Source: Burkholderiaceae bacterium
GTDB lineage: Bacteria; Pseudomonadota; Gammaproteobacteria; Burkholderiales; Burkholderiaceae_E
NCBI GenBank assembly: GCA_016710525.1
Contig: JADJVQ010000008.1
Span: forward strand, 1-64,000
Direction of reading: 5' to 3'
Length of the DNA stretch: 64,000 nucleotides
Position 1 is the first letter of the stretch. Every line of letters starts with the position of its first letter. Below the pieces are notes generated by a model. The model was not told where the DNA came from, ran no database searches, and saw only the letters and a list, made by a program, of their open reading frames with translations. A program made the translations under genes and the position numbers. This document shows positions 42,192 to 51,442 of this stretch, one piece after another.

Positions 42192-43525
42192 TCGAACTCG
42201 AGATCGAATCGCTGGACCTCGAGGCCAACGGGGTGGCCCGGCCCGAGGGCAAAGTAGTGTTCGTGCGCGGCGCGCTGCCCGGTGAACGGGTGCAGGCCGA
42301 GGTGGTGCGGCGCAAGCCCCGCTTCGAGGTCGCCAATACCCTGGCGGTGCTGCGCGAGGCCGCGGCACGCACCCGACCGCGTTGCCCGCACTATGGCGTG
42401 TGCGGCGGCTGCTCGATGCAGCATCTGGATATCCGTTCGCAGCTGGCGACCAAGCAGCGCGCGCTGGAAGACCAGCTGGCCCACCTGGGCAACGTGCGTG
42501 CCCAGACCATCCTGCGCCCGATCGCCGGTCCCGATTGGGGTTATCGGTACCGCGCGCGGCTGTCGGTGCGGCATGTCGCGAAGAAGGGCGGCGTGCTGGT
42601 CGGGTTTCACGAGAAGGGCTCCAGCTTCGTCGCCGACATGCGCGAATGCCATGTGCTGGCGCCGCGTGTGTCGGCACTGCTGGTGCCGCTGCGCGAACTG
42701 ATCGGCGGCCTGGCGATGCGCGATCGCATGCCCCAGATCGAGGTCGCGCTGGCGGGCGAGGGTGCGCACAGCGTGCTGGCGCTGGTCTTCCGGGTGCTCG
42801 ATGCGGTCACCGAGTCCGACCGCCTGGCGCTGGCGGAATTTGCGCGCCGGCATCAGCTCGAGCTCTGGCTCCAGCCCAAGGGACCCGACACCATCCGGCT
42901 GTTGTGGGCACCGGGCGCCGACGAGGCCGATGCGCCGCGTTCGCAGCTGGCCTACCGGCTGCCCGAGTTCGATGTGGTGATGCCGTTCGCGCCCACCGAT
43001 TTCACCCAGGTCAACCACCAGATCAACGAAGTGCTGGTGTCGCGCTCGGTCCGTCTGCTCGATCCGCAGCCATCGGACCGGGTTGCGGATCTGTTCTGCG
43101 GACTGGGCAATTTCAGCCTGCCGCTGGCGCGGCGCGCCCGCGAGGTGCTGGGAATCGAGGGCAGCGCGACCCTGACCGCACGCGCCGCGGCCAATGCGGC
43201 GGCCAATGGTCTGGGCGAAAAGACCCGCTTCCAGGCGGCCAACCTGTTCGAGATGACGCTGCCGGCCTGGCAGGCACTGGGCCGCTTCGAGCGGGTGCTG
43301 ATCGATCCGCCGCGCGAGGGTGCGCTCGAACTGGCCAGGGCCATCGCCGAAGACCCCTGGAAGGTGCCGCGCATCGTCTATGTGTCGTGCAACCCGGCCA
43401 CGCTGGCGCGCGACGCTTCGCTGCTGGTGCACACCGGCGGCTATCGGCTGCGCGCGGCCGGGGTCATCAACATGTTCCCCCACACGTCGCACGTCGAATC
43501 GATGGCGGTATTCGAGGCCGCCTGA
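42188..43525 (+). CDS. rlmD: 23S rRNA (uracil-1939-C5)-methyltransferase
   Basis: A 445-residue RumA/RlmD enzyme. An N-terminal TRAM-like domain (IESLDLEANGVARPEGKVVFV) precedes Fe-S cysteines in CPHYGVCGGC with the further Cys in ECHVL. The SAM domain has DLFCGLGNFSLPLA and the catalytic VSCNPATLARD. It methylates U1939 of 23S rRNA. Translationally coupled to the exonuclease gene. The 118 bp to the convergent ligase gene contain imperfect GCGGCGCGAA-type repeats but no gene. Confidence 0.95.
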   Translation: MIELEIESLDLEANGVARPEGKVVFVRGALPGERVQAEVVRRKPRFEVANTLAVLREAAARTRPRCPHYGVCGGCSMQHLDIRSQLATKQRALEDQLAHLGNVRAQTILRPIAGPDWGYRYRARLSVRHVAKKGGVLVGFHEKGSSFVADMRECHVLAPRVSALLVPLRELIGGLAMRDRMPQIEVALAGEGAHSVLALVFRVLDAVTESDRLALAEFARRHQLELWLQPKGPDTIRLLWAPGADEADAPRSQLAYRLPEFDVVMPFAPTDFTQVNHQINEVLVSRSVRLLDPQPSDRVADLFCGLGNFSLPLARRAREVLGIEGSATLTARAAANAAANGLGEKTRFQAANLFEMTLPAWQALGRFERVLIDPPREGALELARAIAEDPWKVPRIVYVSCNPATLARDASLLVHTGGYRLRAAGVINMFPHTSHVESMAVFEAA

Positions 43526-43643
43526 TTCGCGCGGCGGCGCGAACCTGGCCCTGAGCGCCGCAGCGGCGCGAAACTAGCGCTGCTCCCCGCGGCGGCGGCA
43601 CGAAGCGCGCCCTGGTCAGGGCAACGGTGCTCGGAGCGTCGGT

Positions 43644-45236
43644 TCAGGCGCCCCCCGGGCCCTGCAGCTGCTCGCGCATCACCCGCTTGAGCAGCTTGCC
43701 ATTGGCATTGCGGGGCAGGGCCTCGTCGGTCAGCGTGAAGCTCTCGGGCACCTTGTAGTCGGCCAGGCGCGCCGCGCAGAATTCGCGCAGGCGGGCTTCG
43801 TCCAGGTCGGGATCGCTGCGGCTCACGAAGGCGTGCACCCGTTCGCCCAGCACCGGGCAGGGCTTGCCGATGATCGCGCTTTCGAGCACGCCCGGGCAGG
43901 CGGCCAGCACGTTCTCGACTTCGACCGAAAAGACCTTGTAGCCCCCCCGGTTGAGCATGTCCTTCAGGCGGTCGAAGACCCGCACGAAACCGTCGCGGTC
44001 GATCGAGCCGATGTCGCCTGACTTCCAGAAGCCGGCGCAAAACGACGATCGGGTCGCCTCGGGATTGTTCCAGTAGCCCGGCACGACCATCGGGCCGCGA
44101 ATCCAGAGCTCGCCGGACTCGCCGGCTGGTACCTCGCGGCCGTGTTCGTCCATCACCCGCAGTTCGGCGCAGGGCAGCGCAAGGCCCACGCTGTCGGGGC
44201 GCAGTGCCGCCAGCGATGCCGGCAGCAGCGTGGCGGGCGACGTGCTTTCGGTGGCGCCATAGGCATTGATCAGCCCCAGCCCGGGCAGCCGCGCGGCCAG
44301 CGCGCCGATGGTCGCCTCCGGCATGGGTGCGCCGCCGTAGCCTCCGGTGCGCCAGGCCGACAGGTCGGCCGTGGCGAAGGCCGGCTGCATCAGGGCCAGG
44401 TTGTACATCGCCGGCACCATCACCGTGTGCGTGATGCGTTCGCGTTCGGCCAGCGCCACGAAGGCCGCCGCCTTGAACTCGGGCATCAGGACCGTGCAAC
44501 CGCCGGCGGCCCACATCGCCAGGATGATCGCGACCAGGCCGGTCACATGGCTGGCCGGCACGGCCAGCAGCGAGCGTTCGCCTGGCGCCAGGCTCATCGC
44601 TTCGCGAAAATGCAGCACCGAATGCACCACGTTCAGATGGGTCAGCATCGCGCCCTTCGGGCGCCCGGTCGTGCCCGAGGTGTACAGGATGAACACGGTG
44701 TCTTCTTCGGCCACCGGCGGACGCGCGGCAAGCCGATCCCGGGCGGCGCCGGTGGCCTCGCGCGGCGGCTCCACCCAGCGGTGGCGCAGCGCCGGCACGT
44801 CGGCGGCTTCGGGCAGGCGCGCCGTGAGGTCTTCGTCGTGGACCAGGCCAACCGCGCCGCAGTGCGCCAGGATGTAGGCGATTTCAGGGGTCTGAAGCCG
44901 GGTGCCCATGGGCACGGCGATCGCGCCCAGCCGCAGCAGGCCGGCCAGCGACGTCACGAACGCGGTCCGGTTGCCGGCCAGCAAGCCGACCCGGTCGCCC
45001 GGCTGGACGCCGGCACGGGCAAATCCGGCGGCCACTTCATCGGCAACGGTGGCCAGTTCCCGCCAGCTCAGCCGCTGGCTGCCGTCGACCAGCGCATCGG
45101 ACTCGCCGTGCGCGGCGAGCGCACGTTCGAACAGCGCCCAGGTGTCGGGCGGCCGATCGGCGTAACAGGGCATCACCCGGTCGAGGAAATGGCTCTCGAG
45201 CCGGATCGGGGCGGAGTCGGGAAACGGAGATGGCAT
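43644..45236 (-). CDS. AMP-dependent acyl-CoA ligase
   Basis: A 530-residue adenylate-forming enzyme. P-loop ILYTSGTTGRPKGAMLTH, NAYGATES (A5), GELWIRGPMVVPGYWNNPEAT, SGDIGSIDRDGFVRVFDRLKDMLNRGG (A7-A8) and the C-terminal Lys in RNANGKLLKR (A10) are intact. It activates a carboxylic acid to acyl-AMP and then acyl-CoA, feeding beta-oxidation-like catabolism; chain length or aromatic preference is unclear. Monocistronic, convergent with rlmD; it follows the Bax-inhibitor gene with a terminator between. Confidence 0.92.
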   Translation of the reverse strand: MPSPFPDSAPIRLESHFLDRVMPCYADRPPDTWALFERALAAHGESDALVDGSQRLSWRELATVADEVAAGFARAGVQPGDRVGLLAGNRTAFVTSLAGLLRLGAIAVPMGTRLQTPEIAYILAHCGAVGLVHDEDLTARLPEAADVPALRHRWVEPPREATGAARDRLAARPPVAEEDTVFILYTSGTTGRPKGAMLTHLNVVHSVLHFREAMSLAPGERSLLAVPASHVTGLVAIILAMWAAGGCTVLMPEFKAAAFVALAERERITHTVMVPAMYNLALMQPAFATADLSAWRTGGYGGAPMPEATIGALAARLPGLGLINAYGATESTSPATLLPASLAALRPDSVGLALPCAELRVMDEHGREVPAGESGELWIRGPMVVPGYWNNPEATRSSFCAGFWKSGDIGSIDRDGFVRVFDRLKDMLNRGGYKVFSVEVENVLAACPGVLESAIIGKPCPVLGERVHAFVSRSDPDLDEARLREFCAARLADYKVPESFTLTDEALPRNANGKLLKRVMREQLQGPGGA

Positions 45237-45316
45237 GGCGGCGATTCTTGCGTAGATCGAACCCGCGGCACAAGCGCCGGCCGCGGCGCTCGCGGATCGG
45301 GCGCCCGGGCGCGTCC

Positions 45317-45377
45317 GGAAAACGAAAGGGCCGCCGTGGCGACCCTTGTCGTGAGCCTGCCGCAGAACGCGGCAGGC
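45317..45377 (-). terminator. Intrinsic terminator region after the Bax-inhibitor gene
   Basis: Two stems lie downstream of the stop codon on the minus strand. The first, at 45355-45377, has perfect 9-bp arms (GCCTGCCGC/GCGGCAGGC, 5-base loop). The second, at 45326-45347, has ~9-10-bp arms ending in a TTCGTTTT tract (45318-45325), the better candidate for Rho-independent termination. The remaining intergenic sequence to 45237 shows nothing else. Confidence 0.7.
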
Positions 45378-45407
45378 ATGCCCGCCGGATCGGCGGGCAC
45401 AGGTCCG

Positions 45408-46118
45408 TCAGTCGCGGTCGCCGCCGAAGATGCCCAGCAGCGCCAGCAGATTGGAGAACACGTTGTACACGCTCAGGTAGACCGACAGCGTGGCGGTCAC
45501 GTAGTTGGTCTCGCCGCCATTCACGACGCGCTGCAGATCGACCAGGATGAACGCCGAAAAGATCAGCACCGCGAGCGCGGAGATGGTGAGCGTCAGTGCC
45601 GGCATCTGCAGCCAGATGTTGGCGATGGCCGCCACGAAGATCACCAGGAAACCGACGAACAGCCACTTGCCCATGCCGGTGAAGTCACGCTTGGAGACCG
45701 TGGCGATGGTGGCCATGACCGCGAAAATGCCGGCCGTGCCGCCGAACGCCGTCATCACCAGCGAGGCGCCGTTGGAGAAGCCCAGCACGTGGCCGACCAG
45801 GCGGGACAGCATCAGCCCCATGAAGAAGGTGAAACCCAGCAGCAGGGCGACCCCGATCGGGCTGTTCTTGAACTTCTCGATGGCGAAGAAGAAGCCGAAT
45901 GCCACCGCCATGAAGACCATCAGGCCGATGAAGGGGCTGCCGGAGAAGAACGAGAACCCTGTGGTCACACCGATCCATGCGCCCAGGACGGTGGGCACCA
46001 TCGAGAGCGCGAGCAATGCGTAGGTATTGCGAAGGACTCGGTTACGCTGGGCAGCGCCCAGTGCCCCGGTAGGGGCGCCGAAAGGCTCAGTCGAAAGCCG
46101 GTTCTGTTCGAATGCCAT
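45408..46118 (-). CDS. Bax inhibitor-1/YccA family membrane protein
   Basis: A 236-residue protein with seven hydrophobic helices. The N-terminal ~35 residues are hydrophilic (NRVLRNTYALLALSMVPT leads into TM1). The TM core includes FIGLMVFMAVAFGFFFAIEK, GFTFFMGLMLSRLVGHVLGF and an ending VYLSVYNVFSNLLALLGIFGGDRD typical of the family; the acidic residues of the proton/calcium-leak site are near the end. YccA modulates FtsH in E. coli; hflK/hflC, other FtsH partners, occur in this window. ATG 46118 is used, with GAGG eleven bases upstream. Confidence 0.92.
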   Translation of the reverse strand: MAFEQNRLSTEPFGAPTGALGAAQRNRVLRNTYALLALSMVPTVLGAWIGVTTGFSFFSGSPFIGLMVFMAVAFGFFFAIEKFKNSPIGVALLLGFTFFMGLMLSRLVGHVLGFSNGASLVMTAFGGTAGIFAVMATIATVSKRDFTGMGKWLFVGFLVIFVAAIANIWLQMPALTLTISALAVLIFSAFILVDLQRVVNGGETNYVTATLSVYLSVYNVFSNLLALLGIFGGDRD

Positions 46119-46300
46119 GGATGTCTTACCTCGAAAAAGGGACGTGCAGGCAATGTAGGGGCATCCGCGGCCGAATTCAACTGTTCTGACGGTAGGGTCT
46201 GTCGGGCCCGGGTGTCGAGGGCGCGACATACGCCTGTGCTAGACTTGCGAGTTCAGCGAATTCTGTAGCCACCCTGGGGCGGCTGAGCCGGCCTTCAGCA

Positions 46301-46372
46301 CGGGCTGCGTCACGAGCCAGCTCGCGGGCTGTGCCAAGAGCCAGCCCACGGGTTGTGCCTCGAGCCAGCCGC
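46301..46372 (+). repeat. Three imperfect 24-bp tandem repeats upstream of ndk
   Basis: Units at 46301-46324, 46325-46348 and 46349-46372 share CGGGyTGyGyC...GAGCCAGC with a few substitutions. They lie 125-196 bases before the ndk start, in the 378-bp intergenic region 46119-46496. Because 24 is a multiple of three, the frames stay open on both strands (e.g. GWLxAQP repeats on the minus strand), but no start or ribosome site supports translation. A TAGACT hexamer near 46241 is a weak promoter candidate for ndk. Confidence 0.75.
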
Positions 46373-46496
46373 CCGCGGGGGTCGTGTCAGAAGTCGCTTT
46401 CGGTTGCGCTTGCAACGCCCTCAATATTCAAGATAATTTCAGCCCCAGGGGTGCCGTCGTCATCGGTACTGGCGGGGCCCTGCGCAGGAAACAAAA

Positions 46497-46922
46497 ATGG
46501 CCATCGAACGAACCCTCTCCATCATCAAGCCCGACGCCGTCGCCAAGAACGTCATCGGTCAGATCTATTCGCGCTTCGAAGGCGCCGGCCTGAAGGTCAT
46601 CGCCGCCCGCATGATGCATCTGTCGCGTGCCGATGCCGAAGGCTTCTACGCGGTCCACCGCGAGCGCCCCTTTTTCAAGGATCTGGTCGAATTCATGATC
46701 TCGGGTCCGGTCATGGTGCAGGCGCTCGAAGGTGAAAACGCCATCCTGAAGCACCGCGATCTGATGGGCGCCACCGATCCGAAGAAGGCTGCGCCGGGAA
46801 CCATCCGCGCCGATTTCGCCGACAGCATCGATGCCAATGCCGTTCATGGCTCCGATGCCGCCGAAACCGCCCGGACCGAAATCGCCTTTTTCTTCCCGGC
46901 GATGAACATTCACTCCCGATAG
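46497..46922 (+). CDS. ndk: Nucleoside diphosphate kinase
   Basis: A 141-residue enzyme with the full family sequence: MAIERTLSIIKPDAVAKN, GLKVIAARMMHLSRADAEGFY, catalytic His in NAVHGSDAAETA, and the C-terminal FFFPAMNIHSR. It transfers gamma-phosphate from ATP to NDPs via a phosphohistidine. A strong AGGAAA ribosome site precedes ATG 46497. It heads the housekeeping gene run, with rlmN 50 bp downstream. Confidence 0.97.
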   Translation: MAIERTLSIIKPDAVAKNVIGQIYSRFEGAGLKVIAARMMHLSRADAEGFYAVHRERPFFKDLVEFMISGPVMVQALEGENAILKHRDLMGATDPKKAAPGTIRADFADSIDANAVHGSDAAETARTEIAFFFPAMNIHSR

Positions 46923-46972
46923 GCCGTGCCGAGCCGCCCGCCGGCGGCCCGTCAATGCGCCTCAGGAAACCC

Positions 46973-48148
46973 ATGAGCGATCCCGTCAATCTGCTGGGTC
47001 TCGATGCCGAGGGGCTCGCTCGAACCTGCCAGGGGTGGGGCGAGAAGCCCTTCCGGGCGCGGCAGCTGCTGCGCTGGATCCACCAGCGCGGCGAAGCCGA
47101 TTTCGCCGCGATGAGCGATCTCGCCAAAGACTTCCGAGCCCGGCTCGCGGCCAGCGCCTGCGTGCGCCCGCCCGCCGTGCTGCAGGATCACACGTCCAGC
47201 GACGGCACGCGCAAGTGGCTGCTCGATGTCGGAGCGGGCAATGCGGTCGAAACCGTGTTCATTCCCGAGGCGCAGCGCGGCACGCTGTGCGTCTCGACCC
47301 AGGCGGGATGCGCGGTCAACTGCCTGTTCTGCTCGACCGGCAAGCAGGGTTTCTCGCGCAACCTCGAACCCGCCGAGATCATCGGCCAGCTCTGGTGGGC
47401 CAATCGGGCGCTGGCGAAATCGGCGGCCGACGCCCGTCCCGACGCGTCATCGGGCGCGCCCAGCCCCGTCAGCGGGCCAGTCGCGGGTGCCGCCGCCGGC
47501 GCCGAGCGGTACATCAGCAATGTCGTGTTCATGGGCATGGGCGAGCCGCTGCAGAACTACGCCGCCACGCTGGTGGCGCTGCGCCTGATGCTCGATGACA
47601 ACGCCTACGGACTGTCGCGTCGGCGGGTCACGGTCTCGACCTCGGGCGTGGTGCCCATGATCGACCGCTTGCGTGAAGACTGCCCGGTGGCGCTCGCCGT
47701 CTCCCTGCATGCGCCCAATGACGCATTGCGCGACCAGCTCGTCCCCCTGAACCGCAAATACCCGCTGGCCGAGCTGATGGCCGCCTGCCAGCGCTACCTG
47801 AATGACGCGCCTCGCGATTTCATCACATTCGAATACGTGATGCTCGATGGCGTCAACGACAGTGACCAGCATGCGCGCGAGCTGCTCTCGCTGGTGCGCG
47901 CGGTGCCCTGCAAGTTCAACCTGATTCCGTTCAATCCGTTCCCGAATTCCGGTCTGCGCCGTTCGCCGGATGCCCGGGTGCGGCGATTCGGTCAGATCCT
48001 GCTGGACGCGGGTGTCGTCACCACCGTCCGCAAGACGCGGGGCGACGACATCGACGCCGCGTGCGGTCAGCTGGCGGGCGAGGTGCAGGACCGCACCCGG
48101 CTCGCACAGCGCTCGTCGCGCACCATTGCCATCGCGGAGCTTCGATGA
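46973..48148 (+). CDS. rlmN: 23S rRNA/tRNA (adenine-C2)-methyltransferase
   Basis: A 391-residue radical-SAM enzyme from ATG 46973 (AGGAAA seven bases before; an upstream ATG 46955 lacks this). CAVNCLFC gives the CxxxCxxC cluster, with STQAGC before it, VFMGMGEPLQNY, TVSTSGVVP, SLHAPND and the C-terminal Cys in DIDAACGQLAGE that is required for catalysis. It methylates A2503 of 23S rRNA and A37 of some tRNAs. An Ala/Pro-rich insertion sits between about residues 140 and 172. The stop overlaps pilF by ATGA. Confidence 0.95.
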   Translation: MSDPVNLLGLDAEGLARTCQGWGEKPFRARQLLRWIHQRGEADFAAMSDLAKDFRARLAASACVRPPAVLQDHTSSDGTRKWLLDVGAGNAVETVFIPEAQRGTLCVSTQAGCAVNCLFCSTGKQGFSRNLEPAEIIGQLWWANRALAKSAADARPDASSGAPSPVSGPVAGAAAGAERYISNVVFMGMGEPLQNYAATLVALRLMLDDNAYGLSRRRVTVSTSGVVPMIDRLREDCPVALAVSLHAPNDALRDQLVPLNRKYPLAELMAACQRYLNDAPRDFITFEYVMLDGVNDSDQHARELLSLVRAVPCKFNLIPFNPFPNSGLRRSPDARVRRFGQILLDAGVVTTVRKTRGDDIDAACGQLAGEVQDRTRLAQRSSRTIAIAELR

Positions 48149-49020
48149 ACGACCGATCCCGTTGGGCATGCCGGCGAGGCCTGGCCGGGCTCGCGCCGCT
48201 GCTGCTGGTCGTGCTGACGGGTCTGTCGGCCTGCACGACGGTGCCGGGTGAAGCTTCGGGTGCGCCCGCGCCGTCCTCGCGCCCGGGAGACGGCGGCAAC
48301 AACCCGATGCCCACCGGGGTCATGCCCGATTCGTCGGAAGAGAACGAGGAGCGGCGTCGTGCGCGCATCCGCCTCGAACTGGCCGCCAATTACTATTCGC
48401 AGGGCAACTACAATTACGCCCTGGACGAATTGCGCCAGGCGCTCGCGGTCGATCCCAACTATCCGTCGGCCTACGGCATGCTGGGGCTGGTGTACATGGA
48501 CCTGAACGATCGGCCGCGGGCCGAAGAGAGCTTTCAGCGTGCCTTGCGCCTGGCGCCAAACGATTCCGACATCAACAACAACTACGGCTGGTACCTGTGC
48601 CAGACCGGGCGTACCCGCGAATCCATCGATTATTTCCTGCGGGCCCTGCGCAACCCGCTCTACGCCACCCCCTCGCGGCCACTGCACAACGCCGGCGTGT
48701 GCTCGCTGCGCGCCGGCGATGCGAAAGCCGCCGAGGATTATTTCCAGCGCGCGTTCCAGGTCGACCCGGGCAACCCGGTGGCCATGTTCAATCTGGCCGA
48801 GCTGAACCTGAAGCGGGGCGATACCGAACGGGCCCGCTTCTATGCGCAACGCCTGGCCTCCAGCTTCGACGCCAGTGCCGAGATTCTCTGGCTGTCGCTG
48901 CGCATCGAGCGCAAGATCGGCAATGCCGATGCCGAGGCCAGCCTCGGGGCGCAACTGCGGCGCCGGTTTCCCGGCTCGCGGGAAGCGTCGATGCTCGCCA
49001 GCGGACAGTACGGAGACTGA
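48145..49020 (+). CDS. pilF: Type IV pilus biogenesis lipoprotein PilF (TPR pilotin)
   Basis: A 291-residue lipoprotein from ATG 48145. The signal ends in a lipobox (TGLSAC, Cys32). About five tetratricopeptide repeats follow (NYYSQGNYNYALDELRQAL, AYGMLGLVYMDLNDRPRAEE, and so on). PilF/PilW brings the secretin PilQ to the outer membrane and is needed for its multimerisation. Overlaps rlmN upstream and rodZ downstream. It links this housekeeping cluster to the type IV pilus machinery controlled by the Pil-Chp operon at 31-38 kb. Confidence 0.9.
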   Translation: MNDRSRWACRRGLAGLAPLLLVVLTGLSACTTVPGEASGAPAPSSRPGDGGNNPMPTGVMPDSSEENEERRRARIRLELAANYYSQGNYNYALDELRQALAVDPNYPSAYGMLGLVYMDLNDRPRAEESFQRALRLAPNDSDINNNYGWYLCQTGRTRESIDYFLRALRNPLYATPSRPLHNAGVCSLRAGDAKAAEDYFQRAFQVDPGNPVAMFNLAELNLKRGDTERARFYAQRLASSFDASAEILWLSLRIERKIGNADAEASLGAQLRRRFPGSREASMLASGQYGD

Positions 49021-50111
49021 TGGTGAATGCTCCCGTCGATTCCTCCCTGCCCTCGGGCGGGGGGTCCCCCGTCGGCCCCGGTGGGCGCGGTGCGCCCGAG
49101 CGCGCCAGTGTCGACAACGTCAGCGCGCTCGTTGCGGCCCGCGAGCGGGCGGGCATGAGCAGCGCCGACATCGTCAGCCTGCTGAAAATGGCGCCGCGCC
49201 AGGTCGATGCGCTCGAGCGCGGCGACTGGGCGGCCTTGCCGGGACTGGCCTTCGTGCGCGGCGCGCTGCGCAGTTACGGCCGTGCCGTCGGCGTGACGGT
49301 CGATCCGCTGCTGGCCAGTCTCGATTCGGGCGCCGGGGCGTCCGAATTGCGGCCGTCCACGTCGCTGCAGGAGCCCCTGCCCAGCCGCAGCATGCTCGGC
49401 TTCGGCAGCGGCGGGTCGGGCAGCAAGACGACCTGGCTGTTCCTTGCCGCCATTCTGCTGATCGCGCTGGCGCTGTTTTTCGGGCGCGATACCGATTTCT
49501 CCCGAATTCCTTCGCTGCTCCAGTCGACGCCCAAACCGGCGGCCGACACGCCTCCGGCTCCCGGATCCGCGGGCGGCTCGCGCACGACCGTCGAGAACAT
49601 TCCGGTGCTGCCGCAGCCCTCGGGCGCGCCGGCATCGCCCGGGTCGCCGAACGCAGCCGTGCCGGGCCAGAGTGCGCCCGCACCGGGCAGCGGGCCCGGC
49701 CCGGCGCCCGGTTCGTCGATGACCCCCGTCGCGCCGGGGGCGTCGTCCATGGCGGGTGGGTTGCTGGCCGGTTCGTCGTCCGCCCAGACCTCGCCGTCGC
49801 CGCTGGGCCCCTCGGGCGCTGCCGCCTCCGCCTCGCCAGCCGGATCCGCCGCTGCGCCCCCCGCGGGTTCCGGCGGGCTGCTGCGCCTGATTTTCGAACG
49901 CGAGGCCTGGGTCGAGGTCAAGCAGACCGATGGCCGCGTCTTGCTCTATGGCCAGCAGAAGGCGGGCTCCGAAGCGCAGGTCCCGCTGGCCGCGGAGGTC
50001 TCGCTGACGATCGGCAATTCCGACTACGTACGGCTCGAGCGCGACGGCAAGCCCGTCGATCTCAAGGCGAACAGCCGCCAGGGCGTGGCCCGCCTGAAGC
50101 TCACTCCCTGA
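49020..50111 (+). CDS. rodZ: RodZ-like helix-turn-helix membrane protein
   Basis: A 363-residue protein from ATG 49020 (TGATG overlap). N-terminal helix-turn-helix (about 30-95: LVAARERAGMSSADIVSLLKM and ALERGDWAALPGLAFVRGALRSYGRAVG), one TM helix (KTTWLFLAAILLIALALFF, about 138-156), a long Pro/Ala/Ser-rich periplasmic linker and a C-terminal DUF4115 domain (RLIFEREAWVEVKQTDGRVLLYG). RodZ links MreB to the elongasome and cell shape. The linker is longer than in E. coli. Confidence 0.9.
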   Translation: MVNAPVDSSLPSGGGSPVGPGGRGAPERASVDNVSALVAARERAGMSSADIVSLLKMAPRQVDALERGDWAALPGLAFVRGALRSYGRAVGVTVDPLLASLDSGAGASELRPSTSLQEPLPSRSMLGFGSGGSGSKTTWLFLAAILLIALALFFGRDTDFSRIPSLLQSTPKPAADTPPAPGSAGGSRTTVENIPVLPQPSGAPASPGSPNAAVPGQSAPAPGSGPGPAPGSSMTPVAPGASSMAGGLLAGSSSAQTSPSPLGPSGAAASASPAGSAAAPPAGSGGLLRLIFEREAWVEVKQTDGRVLLYGQQKAGSEAQVPLAAEVSLTIGNSDYVRLERDGKPVDLKANSRQGVARLKLTP

Positions 50112-50131
50112 CTCGCACGGCAGCCATCAAC

Positions 50132-51442
50132 ATGAACGAGACCGACGTGAACGGGGCTGGCGTCGCCGGCGGATGCCCGGCGCAAGCGATGCCGATCGGA
50201 CCGCAGGCGCGACGCGCCACCCGCCGGGTTGCCATCGCCTGGGGCGCGCGCCAGGTGCGGGTTGGCGGCGCCGGACCGGTCGTCGTGCAATCGATGACCA
50301 ACACCGACACGGCCGACGCCATCGGCACGGCGATCCAGGTCCGCCAGCTTGCCGCGGCCGGCTCCGAACTGGTCCGCATCACGGTCAATTCGCCGGACGC
50401 CGCCGCTGCCGTCGCACCGATTCGCGAGCAGCTCGACCGGATGGGGGTCGACACGCCGCTGGTGGGCGACTTCCACTACAACGGCCACAAGCTGCTGACG
50501 CAGTATCCCGATTGCGCGAGAGCGCTCTCGAAGTACCGGATCAATCCAGGCAATGTCGGGGCCGGCAGCCGCCGGGACGATAATTTCGCGCAGATGATCG
50601 ATGTCGCCTGCCGCTTCGGAAAACCGGTGCGCATCGGGGTCAACTGGGGCAGCCTCGACCAGTCGCTGCTGGCGCGGCTGATGGACGTGAATGCCGCGCG
50701 CGCGCAGCCCTGGGAGGCCGCCAGTGTGATGCGCGAGGCGCTGGTCACCTCGGCCATCGAAAGCGCGCAGCGCGCCGAACAGCTGGGCCTGGGGGCCGAC
50801 CAGATCATCCTGTCGGCCAAGGTTTCCAGCGTGCAGGACCTGATCGCGGTCTATCGCGAACTGGCCCGGCGCTGCGACTATCCGCTGCATCTGGGGCTGA
50901 CCGAGGCCGGCATGGGCAGCAAGGGCATCGTCGCCTCGACCGCGGCGCTGGCGGTGCTGCTGCAGGAGGGCATCGGCGACACCATCCGCGTCTCGCTGAC
51001 CCCCGAGCCCAACGGCGATCGCAGCCGCGAGGTGGTGGTGGCCCAGGAGATCCTCCAGACCATGGGCCTGCGGGCGTTCGCCCCGATGGTCGTTGCCTGC
51101 CCGGGGTGCGGGCGCACCAGCAGCACCTTCTTCCAGGAACTGGCCGACCGCATCCAGCGTTATCTGCGCGAGCAGATGCCGATCTGGCGCGGTCACTATC
51201 CCGGCGTCGAGACCCTGCAGGTTGCGGTGATGGGCTGCGTGGTCAATGGACCGGGCGAAAGCAAGCACGCCGACATCGGCATCTCGCTGCCGGGCGCCGA
51301 CGAAGCGCCGGTGGCGCCCGTCTTCATCGACGGCGCGCGCGATGTCACCCTGAAGGGCGATCGCATTGCCGAAGAGTTCCAGGCGATCGTCGAGAACTAC
51401 GTCCGGCGCCGGTATGGCGCCGCCCTGAAAGATCCCGGATGA
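50132..51442 (+). CDS. ispG: 4-hydroxy-3-methylbut-2-en-1-yl diphosphate synthase
   Basis: A 436-residue [4Fe-4S] enzyme of the MEP isoprenoid pathway converting MEcPP to HMBPP. VVVQSMTNTDTAD, VGDFHYNGH, INPGNVG, GVNWGSLD, the cluster cysteines in ACPGCGRTSS and MGCVVNGPGESKHADIGISLPG are all present. ATG 50132 is used. The stop overlaps hisS (ATGA). The length fits the proteobacterial IspG type with the insertion after the TIM barrel. Confidence 0.96.
   Translation: MNETDVNGAGVAGGCPAQAMPIGPQARRATRRVAIAWGARQVRVGGAGPVVVQSMTNTDTADAIGTAIQVRQLAAAGSELVRITVNSPDAAAAVAPIREQLDRMGVDTPLVGDFHYNGHKLLTQYPDCARALSKYRINPGNVGAGSRRDDNFAQMIDVACRFGKPVRIGVNWGSLDQSLLARLMDVNAARAQPWEAASVMREALVTSAIESAQRAEQLGLGADQIILSAKVSSVQDLIAVYRELARRCDYPLHLGLTEAGMGSKGIVASTAALAVLLQEGIGDTIRVSLTPEPNGDRSREVVVAQEILQTMGLRAFAPMVVACPGCGRTSSTFFQELADRIQRYLREQMPIWRGHYPGVETLQVAVMGCVVNGPGESKHADIGISLPGADEAPVAPVFIDGARDVTLKGDRIAEEFQAIVENYVRRRYGAALKDPG

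Noticed and set aside
46301..46372. CRISPR-like array
   Set aside because: The units are contiguous 24-bp tandem repeats without spacers, and no cas gene is in the window.
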